Shown here: positions 7,331-16,228 of the stretch, piece by piece | Layout: each line of letters begins with the position of its first letter | Position numbering within the stretch: the first letter of the stretch is position 1 | Assembly: GCF_001258055.1 (NCBI RefSeq) | Contig: NZ_CVRM01000011.1 | Location: 310,001-374,000 of the forward strand | Direction: 5' to 3' | From: Phaeobacter italicus | GTDB lineage: Bacteria; Pseudomonadota; Alphaproteobacteria; Rhodobacterales; Rhodobacteraceae | Length of the DNA stretch: 64,000 bases | Notes under the pieces: model-generated | Told to the model about the DNA's origin: nothing | Database searches by the model: none | Seen by the model: the letters and a program-made list of their open reading frames with translations, nothing else | Translations under genes and position numbers: made by a program

Positions 7331-9532
7331 TCAGGCAGCTTTTTCCGCGCCAGGATTGAACCGGCCGTAGAAGGTTTGACCCTTTTCCGCCATCTCGCGC
7401 AGCAGCGGCGGGCAGGCAAATCGCTCGCCATATTTTTCGCTCAGCTGATCGCAGCGCTCGGCAGCATAAGGCGTGCCGATGATGTCCAGCCAGCTCAGCG
7501 GGCCACCGGACCACGGCGCAAAGCCCCAGGCCAGGATAGCGCCCACATCGCCCTCGCGGATGTCCATCAGAACGCCCTCTTCCAGCGCACGCACAGCTTC
7601 CAGAACCTGCGCAAACATCAGGCGTTCCTGGACCTCGATCAGGTCAGGCTGTTCATCGGCCAGAGGATATTTCTCCTGCATACCTTTCCAGTATCCCTGA
7701 CGCTTGCCCTTGTCGTCGTAGTCAAAGAACCCAGCGTTGGCCTTGCGGCCCAGACGGCCCTGTTCTTCCATCCAGAAGATCAGATCGTCAGCCGGGCTCT
7801 CAGGATAGGCATCCCCCATTGCGGCCTTGGTCGCGCGGGCGATCTTGGCGCCAAGATCAATGGACGTCTCGTCGGTCAGCTGGATCGGCCCAACCGGGAA
7901 ACCCAACTGGCGTGCGGCATTGTCGATCAGCGCCGGTGTCACGCCTTCGGTGATCATGCGTGCGCCTTCGTTCACGTAAGGGATGATGCAACGGTTGCAG
8001 TAGAAGAAGCGCGCGTCATTCACCACGATCGGGGTCTTGCGGATCTGGCGGACATAATCCAGCGCCTTGGCCACCGCACGGTCGCCGGTCTCTTTCCCCT
8101 TGATGATCTCGACAAGGAACATCTTTTCCACCGGCGAGAAGAAGTGAATGCCGATGAACTGCTCAGGGCGCACCGAGGCTTCGGCCAGGCCGGTGATCGG
8201 CAGGGTCGAGGTGTTGGAGGCAAAGATGCAGTCTTCAGGGATGATCGCCTCAACCTTCTTGGTCATCTCGGCCTTCACACCCGGGTCCTCGAACACCGCT
8301 TCGATGATCAGGTCGCAGCCTTTCAACTGTTCCAGATCGGGCGTCGCCGTGATGCGCGACAAGAGAGCGTCTTTCTTCTCTTCGGTCGCCTTTCCGCGCT
8401 TGATGCCTTTGTCCATGTAAGATGCGGAATAGGCCTTGCCCTTGTCGGCGGCGTCCTGATCACGGTCGATGAGAACGACCTCCATGCCCGCCTGTGCCGA
8501 AACCAGCGCGATGCCAGCACCCATCATGCCAGCACCCAGCACACCGATTTTCTTCACCGACTGATCTTCGATACCTGCAGGGCGAACCGCGCCCTTTTCC
8601 AGCGCTTCCTTGTTGAGGAAGAGCGAACGGATCATCGCCTCGGAGGAGGGGTTCATCAGAACATGGGTGAACCAACGCGCCTCGATCTTCAGTGCGGTGT
8701 CAAAAGGCACGATCGCGCCCTCGTAAACCGCGCTCAGCAGCGCCTTGGCAGCAGGGAATGCACCAAATGTCTTGCCGTGCACCATGGCAGCGGCACCGAG
8801 GAACGTCATGAAGCCCGACGGATGATAGGGCGCGCCACCTGGCATCTTGTAGCCCTTTTGATCCCAGGGTTTGACGATGTCTGCATCCTTGGCTTCCAGA
8901 ACCCAGGCACGGGCCGCGGCAAGCGGATCTTCGACCACCTCATCAATAAGCCCGGCAGCCTTTGCTTTCTTCGGATCAACCAGCTTACCTTCCAACAGGA
9001 AGGGAGCAGCGGCCATGGCGCCCAACTTCCGCACAAGACGGGTCGTGCCACCTGCGCCGGGGAAAATGCCGACCATGATTTCGGGCAGGCCGATCTTGGC
9101 CTTCGGGTTATCGGCCGCAAAAATACGGTGCGTGGACAGTGGCAGCTCCAGGCCAATTCCGACCGCCGTGCCGGGCAGGGCAGTGGCAATCGGCTTGCCG
9201 CCTTTATTGGTCTTCGCATCCATACCTGCCCGTTCGATCTTGCGCAGGCCCTCGTGCATTTTCATGATGCCTTCGAACAGACCGCGAGCCGGTTCGTCGC
9301 CTGCATCTTCTTTCATCTTCGCCAGCACGTTGAGGTCCATGCCACCGGCAAAGTCCTTCTTGCCAGAAGTGATCACGATGCCCTTGACCGCCTCGTCAGC
9401 AAGCGCGTCGTCGATCAGCCCGTCCAGATCCTGCATGGCCTGACCATTCAGGACGTTCATGGTTTTACCCGGGCAGTCCCAGGTGATGATTGCGACGCCG
9501 TCGGCGTCTTTTTTCATTGTGAAATCAGACAT
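7331..9532 (-). CDS. fadB: FadB-type multifunctional enoyl-CoA hydratase / 3-hydroxyacyl-CoA dehydrogenase
   Basis: 733 residues. The N-terminal crotonase half (GTAVGIGLELPLSTHRI, IMVGIFPGAGGTTRLVRKL) is followed by a Rossmann NAD domain (GVLGAGMMGAGIA, SNTSTLPITGLAEA, GIHFFSPVEKMFLVEI) and two C-terminal 3HCDH domains (PIVVNDARFFYCNRCIIPY, NAGFFDYDDKG). It carries out hydration and NAD-linked oxidation in fatty-acid beta-oxidation. The ATG at 9532 has GGAGAG just upstream; the open frame continues further 5' but overlaps the preceding thiolase gene. It lies 23 bp after the thiolase stop and forms the alpha partner of that thiolase. Confidence 0.94.
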   Translation of the reverse strand: MSDFTMKKDADGVAIITWDCPGKTMNVLNGQAMQDLDGLIDDALADEAVKGIVITSGKKDFAGGMDLNVLAKMKEDAGDEPARGLFEGIMKMHEGLRKIERAGMDAKTNKGGKPIATALPGTAVGIGLELPLSTHRIFAADNPKAKIGLPEIMVGIFPGAGGTTRLVRKLGAMAAAPFLLEGKLVDPKKAKAAGLIDEVVEDPLAAARAWVLEAKDADIVKPWDQKGYKMPGGAPYHPSGFMTFLGAAAMVHGKTFGAFPAAKALLSAVYEGAIVPFDTALKIEARWFTHVLMNPSSEAMIRSLFLNKEALEKGAVRPAGIEDQSVKKIGVLGAGMMGAGIALVSAQAGMEVVLIDRDQDAADKGKAYSASYMDKGIKRGKATEEKKDALLSRITATPDLEQLKGCDLIIEAVFEDPGVKAEMTKKVEAIIPEDCIFASNTSTLPITGLAEASVRPEQFIGIHFFSPVEKMFLVEIIKGKETGDRAVAKALDYVRQIRKTPIVVNDARFFYCNRCIIPYVNEGARMITEGVTPALIDNAARQLGFPVGPIQLTDETSIDLGAKIARATKAAMGDAYPESPADDLIFWMEEQGRLGRKANAGFFDYDDKGKRQGYWKGMQEKYPLADEQPDLIEVQERLMFAQVLEAVRALEEGVLMDIREGDVGAILAWGFAPWSGGPLSWLDIIGTPYAAERCDQLSEKYGERFACPPLLREMAEKGQTFYGRFNPGAEKAA

Positions 9533-9555
9533 ATCTTTCTCTCCAGGCGCCTTTG

Positions 9556-10767
9556 TTACACACGTTCGATGATGGTCGCGGCACCCATGCCGGAGCCGAT
9601 GCAAAGCGTCGCCAGACCGGTTTCACGGTCGCTGCGCTCCAGCTCGTCCAGCAGCGCGCCAAGGATCATTGCCCCGGTTGCCCCCAGCGGGTGACCCATC
9701 GCGATGGAACCGCCGTTCACATTGACCTTGTCATGATCCACGCCAAAGGCCTGCTCAAACCGCATCACGACGCTGGCAAAGGCTTCGTTGACCTCGAACA
9801 GATCAATGTCGCCAATCTCCATGCCGTTGTCGCGCAGGATCTTCTCCGTCACGGGGACCGGCCCGGTGAGCATGATGGTCGGATCTGTGCCGATCTTAGC
9901 GGTTGCCTTGATGCGCGCGCGCGGTTTCAGGCCCATCGCCTCGCCGAACTCCTTGTCGCCGATCAGGACCGCAGCGGCGCCATCCACGATCCCGGAAGAG
10001 TTGCCCGCGTGGTGGATATGGTTGATGCGCTCCAGATGCGGATATTTCAGCATCGCGATCTTGTCGAAACCGGGCATCTGTTCGCCCATCATCTGGAACG
10101 ACGGGTTCAGACCGCCCAGCGACTGCATGTCGGTGCCGGGGCGCATATATTCGTCGTGATCCAGAATGGTCAGCCCATTGATGTCGCGCACGGGCACGAT
10201 GCTGCGGGCAAAGCGGTTGTCGTCCCACGCCGCCTTGGCCCGGCGCTGGGATTCGACAGCCATCTCATCGGCGGCATCGCGCGAAAACCCGTATTCGGTT
10301 GCGATGATATCGGCAGAAATCCCTTGCGGAACAAAGTAGTTGTCGATCGCGATCGAGGGATCAACGGCGATTGCGCCCCCATCCATGCCCATGGGCACCC
10401 GGCTCATCGATTCCACGCCACCTGCGATATAGGCATGACCGGCCCGGCCACGGACCTGGTTGGCGGCCATGTTCACGGCTTCCAGGCCAGAGGCACAGAA
10501 CCGGTTGATCGACACGCCAGGGATCGATTCATCAAGATCAGAGGCCAGAACAGCGGTGCGCGCCAGGCAGGCGCCCTGTTCGCCAACCTGGGTCACATTT
10601 CCCCAGATAACGTCTTCGACAGCGTGACCTTCGAGGTTGTTGCGGTCTTTCAGAGCATTGAGTGCAACAGCCGACAGGCGGGCGGCAGTGACTTCATGAA
10701 GGGAGCCGTCCTTGCGGCCCTTGCCGCGCGGCGTGCGGACGGCGTCATAGATGTAAGCTTCGGTCAT
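9556..10767 (-). CDS. fadA: Acetyl-CoA C-acyltransferase (3-ketoacyl-CoA thiolase)
   Basis: 403 residues; cleaves 3-ketoacyl-CoA with CoA to release acetyl-CoA. The acyl-carrying Cys91 lies in NRFCASGLEAVN, His359 in GGSIAMGHPLGATGA and the second catalytic Cys389 in TLCIGSGMG; NEAFAS is also present. GAGGAG precedes the ATG at 10767. It sits between the GST gene (10-bp gap) and the fadB-type gene (23-bp gap), so the three are probably co-transcribed. FadA rather than a biosynthetic thiolase is inferred from the fadB partner. Confidence 0.94.
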   Translation of the reverse strand: MTEAYIYDAVRTPRGKGRKDGSLHEVTAARLSAVALNALKDRNNLEGHAVEDVIWGNVTQVGEQGACLARTAVLASDLDESIPGVSINRFCASGLEAVNMAANQVRGRAGHAYIAGGVESMSRVPMGMDGGAIAVDPSIAIDNYFVPQGISADIIATEYGFSRDAADEMAVESQRRAKAAWDDNRFARSIVPVRDINGLTILDHDEYMRPGTDMQSLGGLNPSFQMMGEQMPGFDKIAMLKYPHLERINHIHHAGNSSGIVDGAAAVLIGDKEFGEAMGLKPRARIKATAKIGTDPTIMLTGPVPVTEKILRDNGMEIGDIDLFEVNEAFASVVMRFEQAFGVDHDKVNVNGGSIAMGHPLGATGAMILGALLDELERSDRETGLATLCIGSGMGAATIIERV

Positions 10768-10777
10768 CGGGGTCTCC

Positions 10778-11416
10778 TCAGGCTCGGTCCGACGGGTTGC
10801 CGGGCATCAGATCGTAAGGGGCTTTCCAGCCCGGTTGCGCGCTCAGCCGTGACAGCCAGGCGTCGATATTGGGCCATTCGGCTCGTTCAAAGCCGAAGGG
10901 TTCTGGGTAATAGAGATAGGAACAGCAGGTCAGATCAGCGTTGCTGAGCGCATCGCCGACAATCCAGTCCCGTTTTTCAAGGTGTTTGTCCAAAATGGCA
11001 TAGGCAGCCTTCAGGCGCCCCTGCAGGAAGGCAATGACCTCCTGCGGGCGTTTGTCTTCGGGCAGGAAATTCATGAGAAAACGGCAAAGACCTGCGTTGG
11101 AGGACAGTTTGTGATTGTCCCACAGCTGCCAACGCAGAATCTCGCGCTTTTCTTCTGGGGTGGAGCCGCCAAAATGGCCGTAGGTGTCAGACAGGTACTG
11201 CTGGATGACACCGGATTGGCTCAGCGTGAGATCGCCGTCGACAAGAACAGGGCATTCCCCCATCTCGTTTACATCCGCACGGAAGGCATCACCTCGCGTT
11301 GTGCCGCTGAAAAAATCAACAAACACCGGCTCCCAAGCGATCCCTGCCAGTTCCAGCGCAAGGGCCACCTTGTAGGAATGGCCGCTCTCCCCAAAGCAAT
11401 AGAGTTGGAGTGTCAT
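10778..11416 (-). CDS. Glutathione S-transferase family protein
   Basis: 212 residues. The N-terminal thioredoxin-like domain starts MTLQLYCFGESGHSYKVALAL and includes the glutathione-contact segment ECPVLVDGDLTLSQSGVI; an all-helical C-terminal domain contains LSNADLTCCSYLYY. GSTs conjugate glutathione or act as glutathione-dependent isomerases or peroxidases; the substrate is unknown. AGAGGAAA precedes the ATG. It is the first gene of a probable GST-fadA-fadB operon, which hints at handling of an electrophilic acyl intermediate (inference). Confidence 0.88.
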   Translation of the reverse strand: MTLQLYCFGESGHSYKVALALELAGIAWEPVFVDFFSGTTRGDAFRADVNEMGECPVLVDGDLTLSQSGVIQQYLSDTYGHFGGSTPEEKREILRWQLWDNHKLSSNAGLCRFLMNFLPEDKRPQEVIAFLQGRLKAAYAILDKHLEKRDWIVGDALSNADLTCCSYLYYPEPFGFERAEWPNIDAWLSRLSAQPGWKAPYDLMPGNPSDRA

Positions 11417-11441
11417 ATTGTTTCCTCTTGCTCAAAACGGT

Positions 11442-11490
11442 GGGGGTTTCACACCCCCACACCCCCGTGGAGTATTTGTGGAAAGATGAC
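11442..11490 (-). repeat. Dispersed-type intergenic repeat, left copy with hairpin
   Basis: A hairpin GTGGGGGT-TTCAC-ACCCCCAC (11442-11462) is followed by CCCCGTGGAGTATTTGTGG and AAAGATGAC. The 22-bp part 11469-11490 is the inverse, with one mismatch, of 11626-11647. Hairpins of G/C runs followed by GGAGTATTT and AAAGATGA-like tails are, from memory, widespread between genes in Rhodobacterales; a genome search would confirm. It lies in the 277-bp gap before the GST gene. Confidence 0.6.
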
Positions 11491-11625
11491 GGAGCCTTCA
11501 CTCCGCATTAAGATAAATGAAGCGACGATATCGGTGCGGCACAGGCTGGAGAGCCGATGGCCGTGAAAGGTGACGGCGCGCTGGCCCATTAGGCGGAGAG
11601 CTCGAGGGTTGGCGCGTCGACGCCT

Positions 11626-11647
11626 GTCATCTTTCCCCAAATACTCC
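11626..11647 (+). repeat. Dispersed-type intergenic repeat, inverted right copy
   Basis: GTCATCTTTCCCCAAATAC plus TCC is the reverse complement of 11469-11490 with a single mismatch. The two copies face each other across 135 bp that contain no convincing gene. CGCCGGAGGCA follows, extending the usual repeat flank. Confidence 0.6.
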
Positions 11648-11693
11648 CGCCGGAGGCATCCTGGCCTTGCAGCATGGTATGCCAGCCTGTGCG

Positions 11694-12845
11694 TCACAGT
11701 GACCTCGCGATCAGTTCCTTCATGATCTCATTGGTGCCGCCATAGATCCGCTGGACACGGGCATCTGCCCACATCTCTGCAACGGCATATTCCTGCATGA
11801 AACCGTAGCCACCATGCAGCTGAACACATTCATCAAGCACTTCGCCCTGGGTGTCGGTGATCCAGTATTTCGCCATCGCGGCCTTCTCGACACTCAGCTT
11901 GCCCTGCAGGTGTTCAACCATGCATTCATCAAGAAAGGCGCGCGCCACTTTGGTTTTGGTCTGGCATTCGACCAGTTTGAAGCGGGTGTTCTGAAACTGT
12001 GTGAGCGGGCCGCCAAAGGCCTCTCGTTCCTTGCAGTAGGCGATGGTGCGCTCGACGGCGCCTTCCATGGCGCCCACGGCCCCACAGGCGATGATCAGCC
12101 GTTCCTGCGGCAGCTGCTGCATCATCTGATAGAAACCCTGGCCTTCGGCTCCGCCAAGGATGTTCTCTGGAGGAACGGCAATATTGTCAAAGAACAGCTC
12201 GGAGGTGTCGGCTGCATGCAGGCCGACCTTTTCCAGGTTGCGCCCACGGGTGAAACCGTCTGCGCCATCTGTTTCCAGGGCGACCAGCGATATGCCTTTC
12301 GAGCCTTCGCTCGGATCGGTCTTTGCGGCAACCAGGATCAGGTTGGCGTGCTGCCCGTTGGTGATGAAGGTTTTCTGTCCGGACAGGCGATACACATTGC
12401 CATCCTTGACGGCCTTGGTCTTGATCCGCTGCACATCCGAGCCGGTCGAGGGTTCGGTCATCGCCAGCGCGCCGACCAGCTCGCCGGTGATCATTTTTGG
12501 CAGCCAGCGCTGTTTCTGCTCTTCGGTGCCGTAGGCCAGAATGTAATGCGCGACGATGCCAGAGTGGATGCCGTGGCCCCAGCTTGCGAGATTTGCACGG
12601 CTGCCTTCGATCAGGATGGCGGCCTCGTGGCCGAAATCACCACCGACACCGCCGTATTCTTCAGGAACAGAAGGGCACAGCAGGCCCAGTTCACCGGCTT
12701 CCTGCCAGGTGGAGCGATCCATCATCCCCTGCTTGCGCCAGGTTTCGAACTTGGGTGCCCATTCGCGGGTGATGAACTGTGCTGTCATGTCGGCCAGCAT
12801 CTGGTGCTCGTCGGTCATCCAGCTGGATTTCTGCTCTGCGGTCAT
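11694..12845 (-). CDS. Acyl-CoA dehydrogenase (LCAD/IVD-like)
   Basis: 383 residues; FAD-dependent alpha,beta-dehydrogenation of an acyl-CoA. Signatures are [14 protein letters not shown], the FAD-binding [19 protein letters not shown] region and the C-terminal [15 protein letters not shown]. The YGGTNE motif has Gly where medium- and short-chain enzymes carry the catalytic Glu; in the long-chain and isovaleryl groups the base lies earlier, and AMEGAVERT after QERLIIAC fits that. Substrate specificity is not readable. It starts at ATG 12845 behind AAGGGAG, 63 bp after the 70-aa gene. Confidence 0.92.
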   Translation of the reverse strand: MTAEQKSSWMTDEHQMLADMTAQFITREWAPKFETWRKQGMMDRSTWQEAGELGLLCPSVPEEYGGVGGDFGHEAAILIEGSRANLASWGHGIHSGIVAHYILAYGTEEQKQRWLPKMITGELVGALAMTEPSTGSDVQRIKTKAVKDGNVYRLSGQKTFITNGQHANLILVAAKTDPSEGSKGISLVALETDGADGFTRGRNLEKVGLHAADTSELFFDNIAVPPENILGGAEGQGFYQMMQQLPQERLIIACGAVGAMEGAVERTIAYCKEREAFGGPLTQFQNTRFKLVECQTKTKVARAFLDECMVEHLQGKLSVEKAAMAKYWITDTQGEVLDECVQLHGGYGFMQEYAVAEMWADARVQRIYGGTNEIMKELIARSL

Positions 12846-12908
12846 GGGCTCCCTTTCTGTGTGTGCCGGCTGGCTGTTGTTGGCTGTGCGTGGCCGTCTG
12901 ATGCGGCC

Positions 12909-13121
12909 TTAGCGTTTGCGTGCCTCTAGGTCGGAATTGAAGAGGCGCAGGCGGTGGCTGAGGTTTTCGTGGTTTGTCACGCTGTCGAAGTTCTCAAACA
13001 GAAAGGACAGGGCTTCTCCCTCGTCGAGCCCGGCCTCTTGGGCAAACCGGCGCAGGCGGCGGTAGCCGTCTTCGGTCATGGCGATCGGCAGACGACGGGT
13101 GAGGCGAAAGCGTTTGGGCAT
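12909..13121 (-). CDS. Small basic protein between two acyl-CoA dehydrogenase genes
   Basis: 70 residues, unrecognised. MPKRFRLTRRLPIAMTEDGY starts with a short basic strand-like segment, followed by a helical part (YRRLRRFAQEAGLDEGEALSFL). The layout resembles a ribbon-helix-helix or MetJ/Arc-type DNA-binding protein, but this is only a shape argument. It is real in my view because GAGGAG lies at correct spacing before ATG 13121 and because it is placed tightly between two acyl-CoA dehydrogenase genes on the same strand. Confidence 0.6.
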   Translation of the reverse strand: MPKRFRLTRRLPIAMTEDGYRRLRRFAQEAGLDEGEALSFLFENFDSVTNHENLSHRLRLFNSDLEARKR

Positions 13122-13202
13122 TGTCTCTCCTCATGTGCGGTGTGCATCGGCGCAAGACGGGAGCCCCGCAGGGCACCCGTCAGTTGTCTTGGGCAGCGTG
13201 CC

Positions 13203-14984
13203 TCAGAACTGGTCCGCGTCCAGCGCCATCACGGTGTCGGCACCGGTCTGGATGCGCGCGAGATGCAGCGCGGTCGCAGGCAGTCTGCGTGCCATGTAAT
13301 AGCGGCCGGTCGCGATTTTTGTCTCGTAGAACGCGGCGTCAGAGGACCCGGCGTCAAGCGCGGCTTGTGCGGCTTTGGCCATCTCGGCCCACATCAGGCC
13401 AAGGCAGACGTGGCCAAACATGTGCATGAAGTCATAGGAGCCTGCGAGCGCATGGTTGGGGTTCTTCATGCCGTTTTGCATGAAATACATCCCCGCAGCC
13501 TGCAGATCCTTCGATGCGGCCTTCAGAGGTTCGATGAATTCCTTGCTGTAAGCGTCGGAAATGTCGCCGTTTTCCTTGCAGAAATTCTTGATCATCTCGA
13601 AGAACGCCATGACGTGCTTGCCACCGTCCTGTGCCAGCTTGCGGCCGACCAGATCCAGCGCCTGGACGCCATTCGCGCCCTCGTAGATCATCGCGATGCG
13701 GGCGTCGCGGGTGTATTGGGACATGCCCCATTCTTCGATGTAGCCATGACCACCATAGACCTGCTGGGCCTGTACGGTCATGTCATAGCCCTGGTCAGTG
13801 AGGAAGCCCTTGATAACCGGGGTCAGCAGCGAAATGAGGCCGTCTGCGTCCTTGTCCTCGGAGCGGTGCGCCTGGTCGAGCATCTTGGCCCCCCACAGGA
13901 TGAAGGCCCGCGCGCCTTCGGCAAAGCTCTTCTGGTCCATCAGGTTGCGACGGATGTCAGGGTGCACGATCAGGGGATCTGCCGGGCCTTCCGGGTTTTT
14001 CGCGCCGGTCACGTCACGGCCCTGCAGACGGTCCTTGGCATATTCCAAAGCGTTCTGATAGGCGGCTTCGGCCTGTGCCAGACCCTGCATGCCAACGCCC
14101 AGACGGGCTTCGTTCATCATGGTGAACATGGCGCGCATGCCTTTGTGTTCGGTGCCGAGCAGGTAGCCGGTTGCGCTGTCGTAGTTCATCACACAGGTCG
14201 AATTGCCGTGGATGCCCATCTTTTCTTCGATCTTGCCAACCGAAACACCGTTACGGTCGCCAAGCGAGCCGTCGTCCTTCACGATGAACTTCGGCACGAT
14301 GAACAGCGACACACCTTTGATGCCATCGGGACCACCGGGGATCTTGGCGAGAACCAGATGGATGATGTTGTCGGCCATGTCATGGTCACCGGAAGAGATG
14401 AAGATCTTCTGTCCGGTGATCTTGTAGGAGCCGTCGTCCTGCGGCTCTGCCTTGGTGCGCATCAGGCCCAGATCGGTGCCGCAGTGGGGCTCTGTCAAGT
14501 TCATGGTGCCGGTCCACTCGCAGGACACCATTTTCGGCAGGAAGGTGTCTTTCTGCGCGTCGGTGCCATGGGCGAGGATGGCGGATGCCGCACCATGGGT
14601 CAGGCCCTGATACATGGTAAATGCCTGGTTGGCAGCAGAGAAGAACTCTCCCACGGCGGTGCCCATCACATACGGCATGTTCTGGCCGCCGTATTGTTCG
14701 GGCATATCAAGGCCGGTCCAGCCGCCTTCTTTTACCTGTTCAAAGGCCGCTTTGAAGCCGGTGGGGGTGTAGACCACGCCGTTTTCAAGGCGGCAGCCTT
14801 CGGTGTCACCGACAGTGTTCAGCGGGTGCAGAACTTCACCGGCGATTTTGCCTGCCTCTTCCAGAACGGCGGATGTGAACTCTGCTTCCAGCTCGTCATA
14901 GCCGGGGATCTGCGTTTCGGTGATCTTCAGCACGTCATGCAGGATGAACTGTGTGTCCTTGATCGGGGCGGAATAACTGGGCAT
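13203..14984 (-). CDS. Long acyl-CoA dehydrogenase with extra C-terminal domain (DmdC/FadE-like)
   Basis: 593 residues. [20 protein letters not shown] is the typical N-terminus of the long bacterial group that includes 3-methylmercaptopropionyl-CoA dehydrogenase Dmd[21 protein letters not shown] binds FAD and substrate, and [13 protein letters not shown] carries the catalytic Glu. The C-terminal helical domain (about 470-593) is characteristic. Several paralogues exist in each roseobacter genome, so DmdC function cannot be claimed. ATG 14984 is preceded by GAGG. It is the first structural gene after the MerR regulator at 15057-15464. Confidence 0.9.
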   Translation of the reverse strand: MPSYSAPIKDTQFILHDVLKITETQIPGYDELEAEFTSAVLEEAGKIAGEVLHPLNTVGDTEGCRLENGVVYTPTGFKAAFEQVKEGGWTGLDMPEQYGGQNMPYVMGTAVGEFFSAANQAFTMYQGLTHGAASAILAHGTDAQKDTFLPKMVSCEWTGTMNLTEPHCGTDLGLMRTKAEPQDDGSYKITGQKIFISSGDHDMADNIIHLVLAKIPGGPDGIKGVSLFIVPKFIVKDDGSLGDRNGVSVGKIEEKMGIHGNSTCVMNYDSATGYLLGTEHKGMRAMFTMMNEARLGVGMQGLAQAEAAYQNALEYAKDRLQGRDVTGAKNPEGPADPLIVHPDIRRNLMDQKSFAEGARAFILWGAKMLDQAHRSEDKDADGLISLLTPVIKGFLTDQGYDMTVQAQQVYGGHGYIEEWGMSQYTRDARIAMIYEGANGVQALDLVGRKLAQDGGKHVMAFFEMIKNFCKENGDISDAYSKEFIEPLKAASKDLQAAGMYFMQNGMKNPNHALAGSYDFMHMFGHVCLGLMWAEMAKAAQAALDAGSSDAAFYETKIATGRYYMARRLPATALHLARIQTGADTVMALDADQF

Positions 14985-15056
14985 CGCGGTCCTCGCTGTG
15001 GTTCTGCGGTGTCTGTCTGAAAACCCGGCCACGACGGGCAGGGCGGGCGCTGCGGA

Positions 15057-15464
15057 TTACTCGGCAGCGTCCTTCTTTGCGGTCATGGAGGCGATCACGC
15101 GATCCCCCCACCGAAGCTGCTCCTTCAGGTCGTCAATGGCTTCGGTCAGCTCATCGCGCTGACGTTCCATGTCGGCCAGACGCTCACATGCGATCTCATA
15201 GGTGCGGGTCAGCTGGGTCAGCTGTTGATCACCCATGTGATACAGGTTCAGGAGTTGGCGGATCTCTTCCAGGCTGAAGCCAAAGCGCTTGCCGCGCAGG
15301 ATCAGCTTCAGTCGTGCCTGATCCCGTTTGGTGAACAGGCGTTTCTGACCCTCGCGGATCGGAAACAAGAGTTCCTTGGCCTCATAAAACCGCAATGTAC
15401 GTGGCGTGACGCCGAACTCATCGCACATCTCGCGGATGGTTTTGGTCTCTTCAGTCATCGTCAT
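15057..15464 (-). CDS. MerR-family regulator, probable fatty-acid oxidation regulator 1
   Basis: 135 residues. The N-terminal MerR helix-turn-helix and wing (IREMCDEFGVTPRTLRFYEAK) continues to KRFGFSLEEIRQLL and a C-terminal coiled coil (LTRTYEIACERLADMERQRD). There is no cysteine cluster for metal sensing. The type resembles LiuR-like regulators of acyl-CoA degradation known from other Proteobacteria. It lies 72 bp upstream of the 593-aa dehydrogenase on the same strand. ACGT-containing dyads lie 5' of its start, suggesting autoregulation. Confidence 0.87.
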   Translation of the reverse strand: MTMTEETKTIREMCDEFGVTPRTLRFYEAKELLFPIREGQKRLFTKRDQARLKLILRGKRFGFSLEEIRQLLNLYHMGDQQLTQLTRTYEIACERLADMERQRDELTEAIDDLKEQLRWGDRVIASMTAKKDAAE

Positions 15465-15526
15465 AACTCATAAACTGCTGTTGGTGAGCTTAAAGTGAGC
15501 AGCTTGCAGAGCGTTTACAACAAGAA

Positions 15527-15600
15527 CTTGACGTTGACGTAAGTTAGACGCTGCGTCACTTTCTGGGGTGACGTGGGGGCTGGCCGCGTGACGCAACGTC
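15527..15600. promoter_or_regulatory. Cluster of ACGT/GACG dyads, candidate MerR (LiuR-like) operator
   Basis: TTGACGTTGACGTAAG (15528-15543) contains two ACGT cores six bases apart, close to the TT(G/T)ACG-N-ACGTAA type described for LiuR-like MerR regulators of acyl-CoA catabolism (from memory). GACGCTGCGTC (15547-15557) is a perfect dyad and GACGCAACGTC (15590-15600) an imperfect one. They lie 63-136 bp 5' of the MerR start at 15464. Confidence 0.5.
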
Positions 15601-15660
15601 TTGGCGTGGAATTGTGGTTTTGTTTGGCTGGGTTGCGGCCTGACCTGCCTGTCAGAACAG

Positions 15661-15689
15661 CAATGCCCCGCCAGATCGGCAGGGCATTG
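15661..15689 (-). other. Hairpin after the second MerR gene
   Basis: CAATGCCC (15661-15668) and GGGCATTG (15682-15689) are perfectly complementary, with a further GCC/GGC inside. It lies 47 bp after the MerR stop at 15737 on the minus strand. The following minus-strand bases are only moderately T-rich, so a weak terminator is the likeliest role. Confidence 0.45.
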
Positions 15690-15736
15690 GAGTGGTTTTC
15701 ACAATGTGGTGAAAGGCCGGTGTCGGGGTGGCCAGG

Positions 15737-16114
15737 TCAGGCGTCTTGCCCCAAAAGGCCCAGCGTCGTGGCCCGCAGATCGGTCAGTTCCTGCATCGCT
15801 TCGTCGATCTGCTCGCGCTGTTTGCGCAGTTCTTCCATCTGGCGATCGGCCATTTCGACAAAGGCGCGGTTTTGGGCCTCATCGCCTTCGTTTTCATAGA
15901 TCAGCAGCCATTGGCGGATCTCTTCCAGCTGAAAGCCAAACTTGCGTCCCCGCATGATCAGTTTCATCCGGGCACGCTCGCGCGGACCATAATAACGCGA
16001 CCGGCCTTCGCGGTCCGGCTGCAGCAACTCAATATACTCGTAATAACGAAGTGTGCGCGGAGTTACGTCAAACTCGGCGCACATTTCCTTGAATGACAAT
16101 TTCTGTTCGGTCAT
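15737..16114 (-). CDS. MerR-family regulator, paralogue of the preceding one
   Basis: 125 residues. SFKEMCAEFDVTPRTLRYYEY, KFGFQLEEIRQWLLIYENEG and a C-terminal coiled coil (MADRQMEELRKQREQIDEAM) align closely with the MerR protein at 15057-15464, so the two are tandem paralogues. The ATG at 16114 is preceded by GAGGGAG; the open frame further upstream is ignored. It is divergent from the thioesterase pair at 16.2 kb, which it may also control (inference from position). Confidence 0.87.
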   Translation of the reverse strand: MTEQKLSFKEMCAEFDVTPRTLRYYEYIELLQPDREGRSRYYGPRERARMKLIMRGRKFGFQLEEIRQWLLIYENEGDEAQNRAFVEMADRQMEELRKQREQIDEAMQELTDLRATTLGLLGQDA

Positions 16115-16228
16115 CCGATTTCTCCCTCTCGGGCAGGTTATGCGCAAGGCGCGGAGGGTTCAACCGCAGGGTTGCTCTTCCACCAAGGTATGGCTGATAA
16201 AGAGTAAAACAATATGACGGGGGGCCGC

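Noticed and set aside
7268-9694. Very long plus-strand open frame opposite the fadB-type gene
   Set aside because: It mirrors the coding frame of a clear multifunctional enzyme on the minus strand, has no family motifs and arises from the GC-biased third positions.
3897-14984. DMSP demethylation genes dmdB (acyl-CoA ligase) and dmdC (593-aa dehydrogenase)
   Set aside because: Both belong to the right families, but roseobacters have several paralogues and the two genes are not adjacent; no residue proves the substrate.
12954-15020. Long plus-strand open frame opposite the 593-aa acyl-CoA dehydrogenase
   Set aside because: Shadow of a well-supported gene; its translation is rich in His/Gly/Arg without any recognisable domain and lacks a ribosome-binding site.
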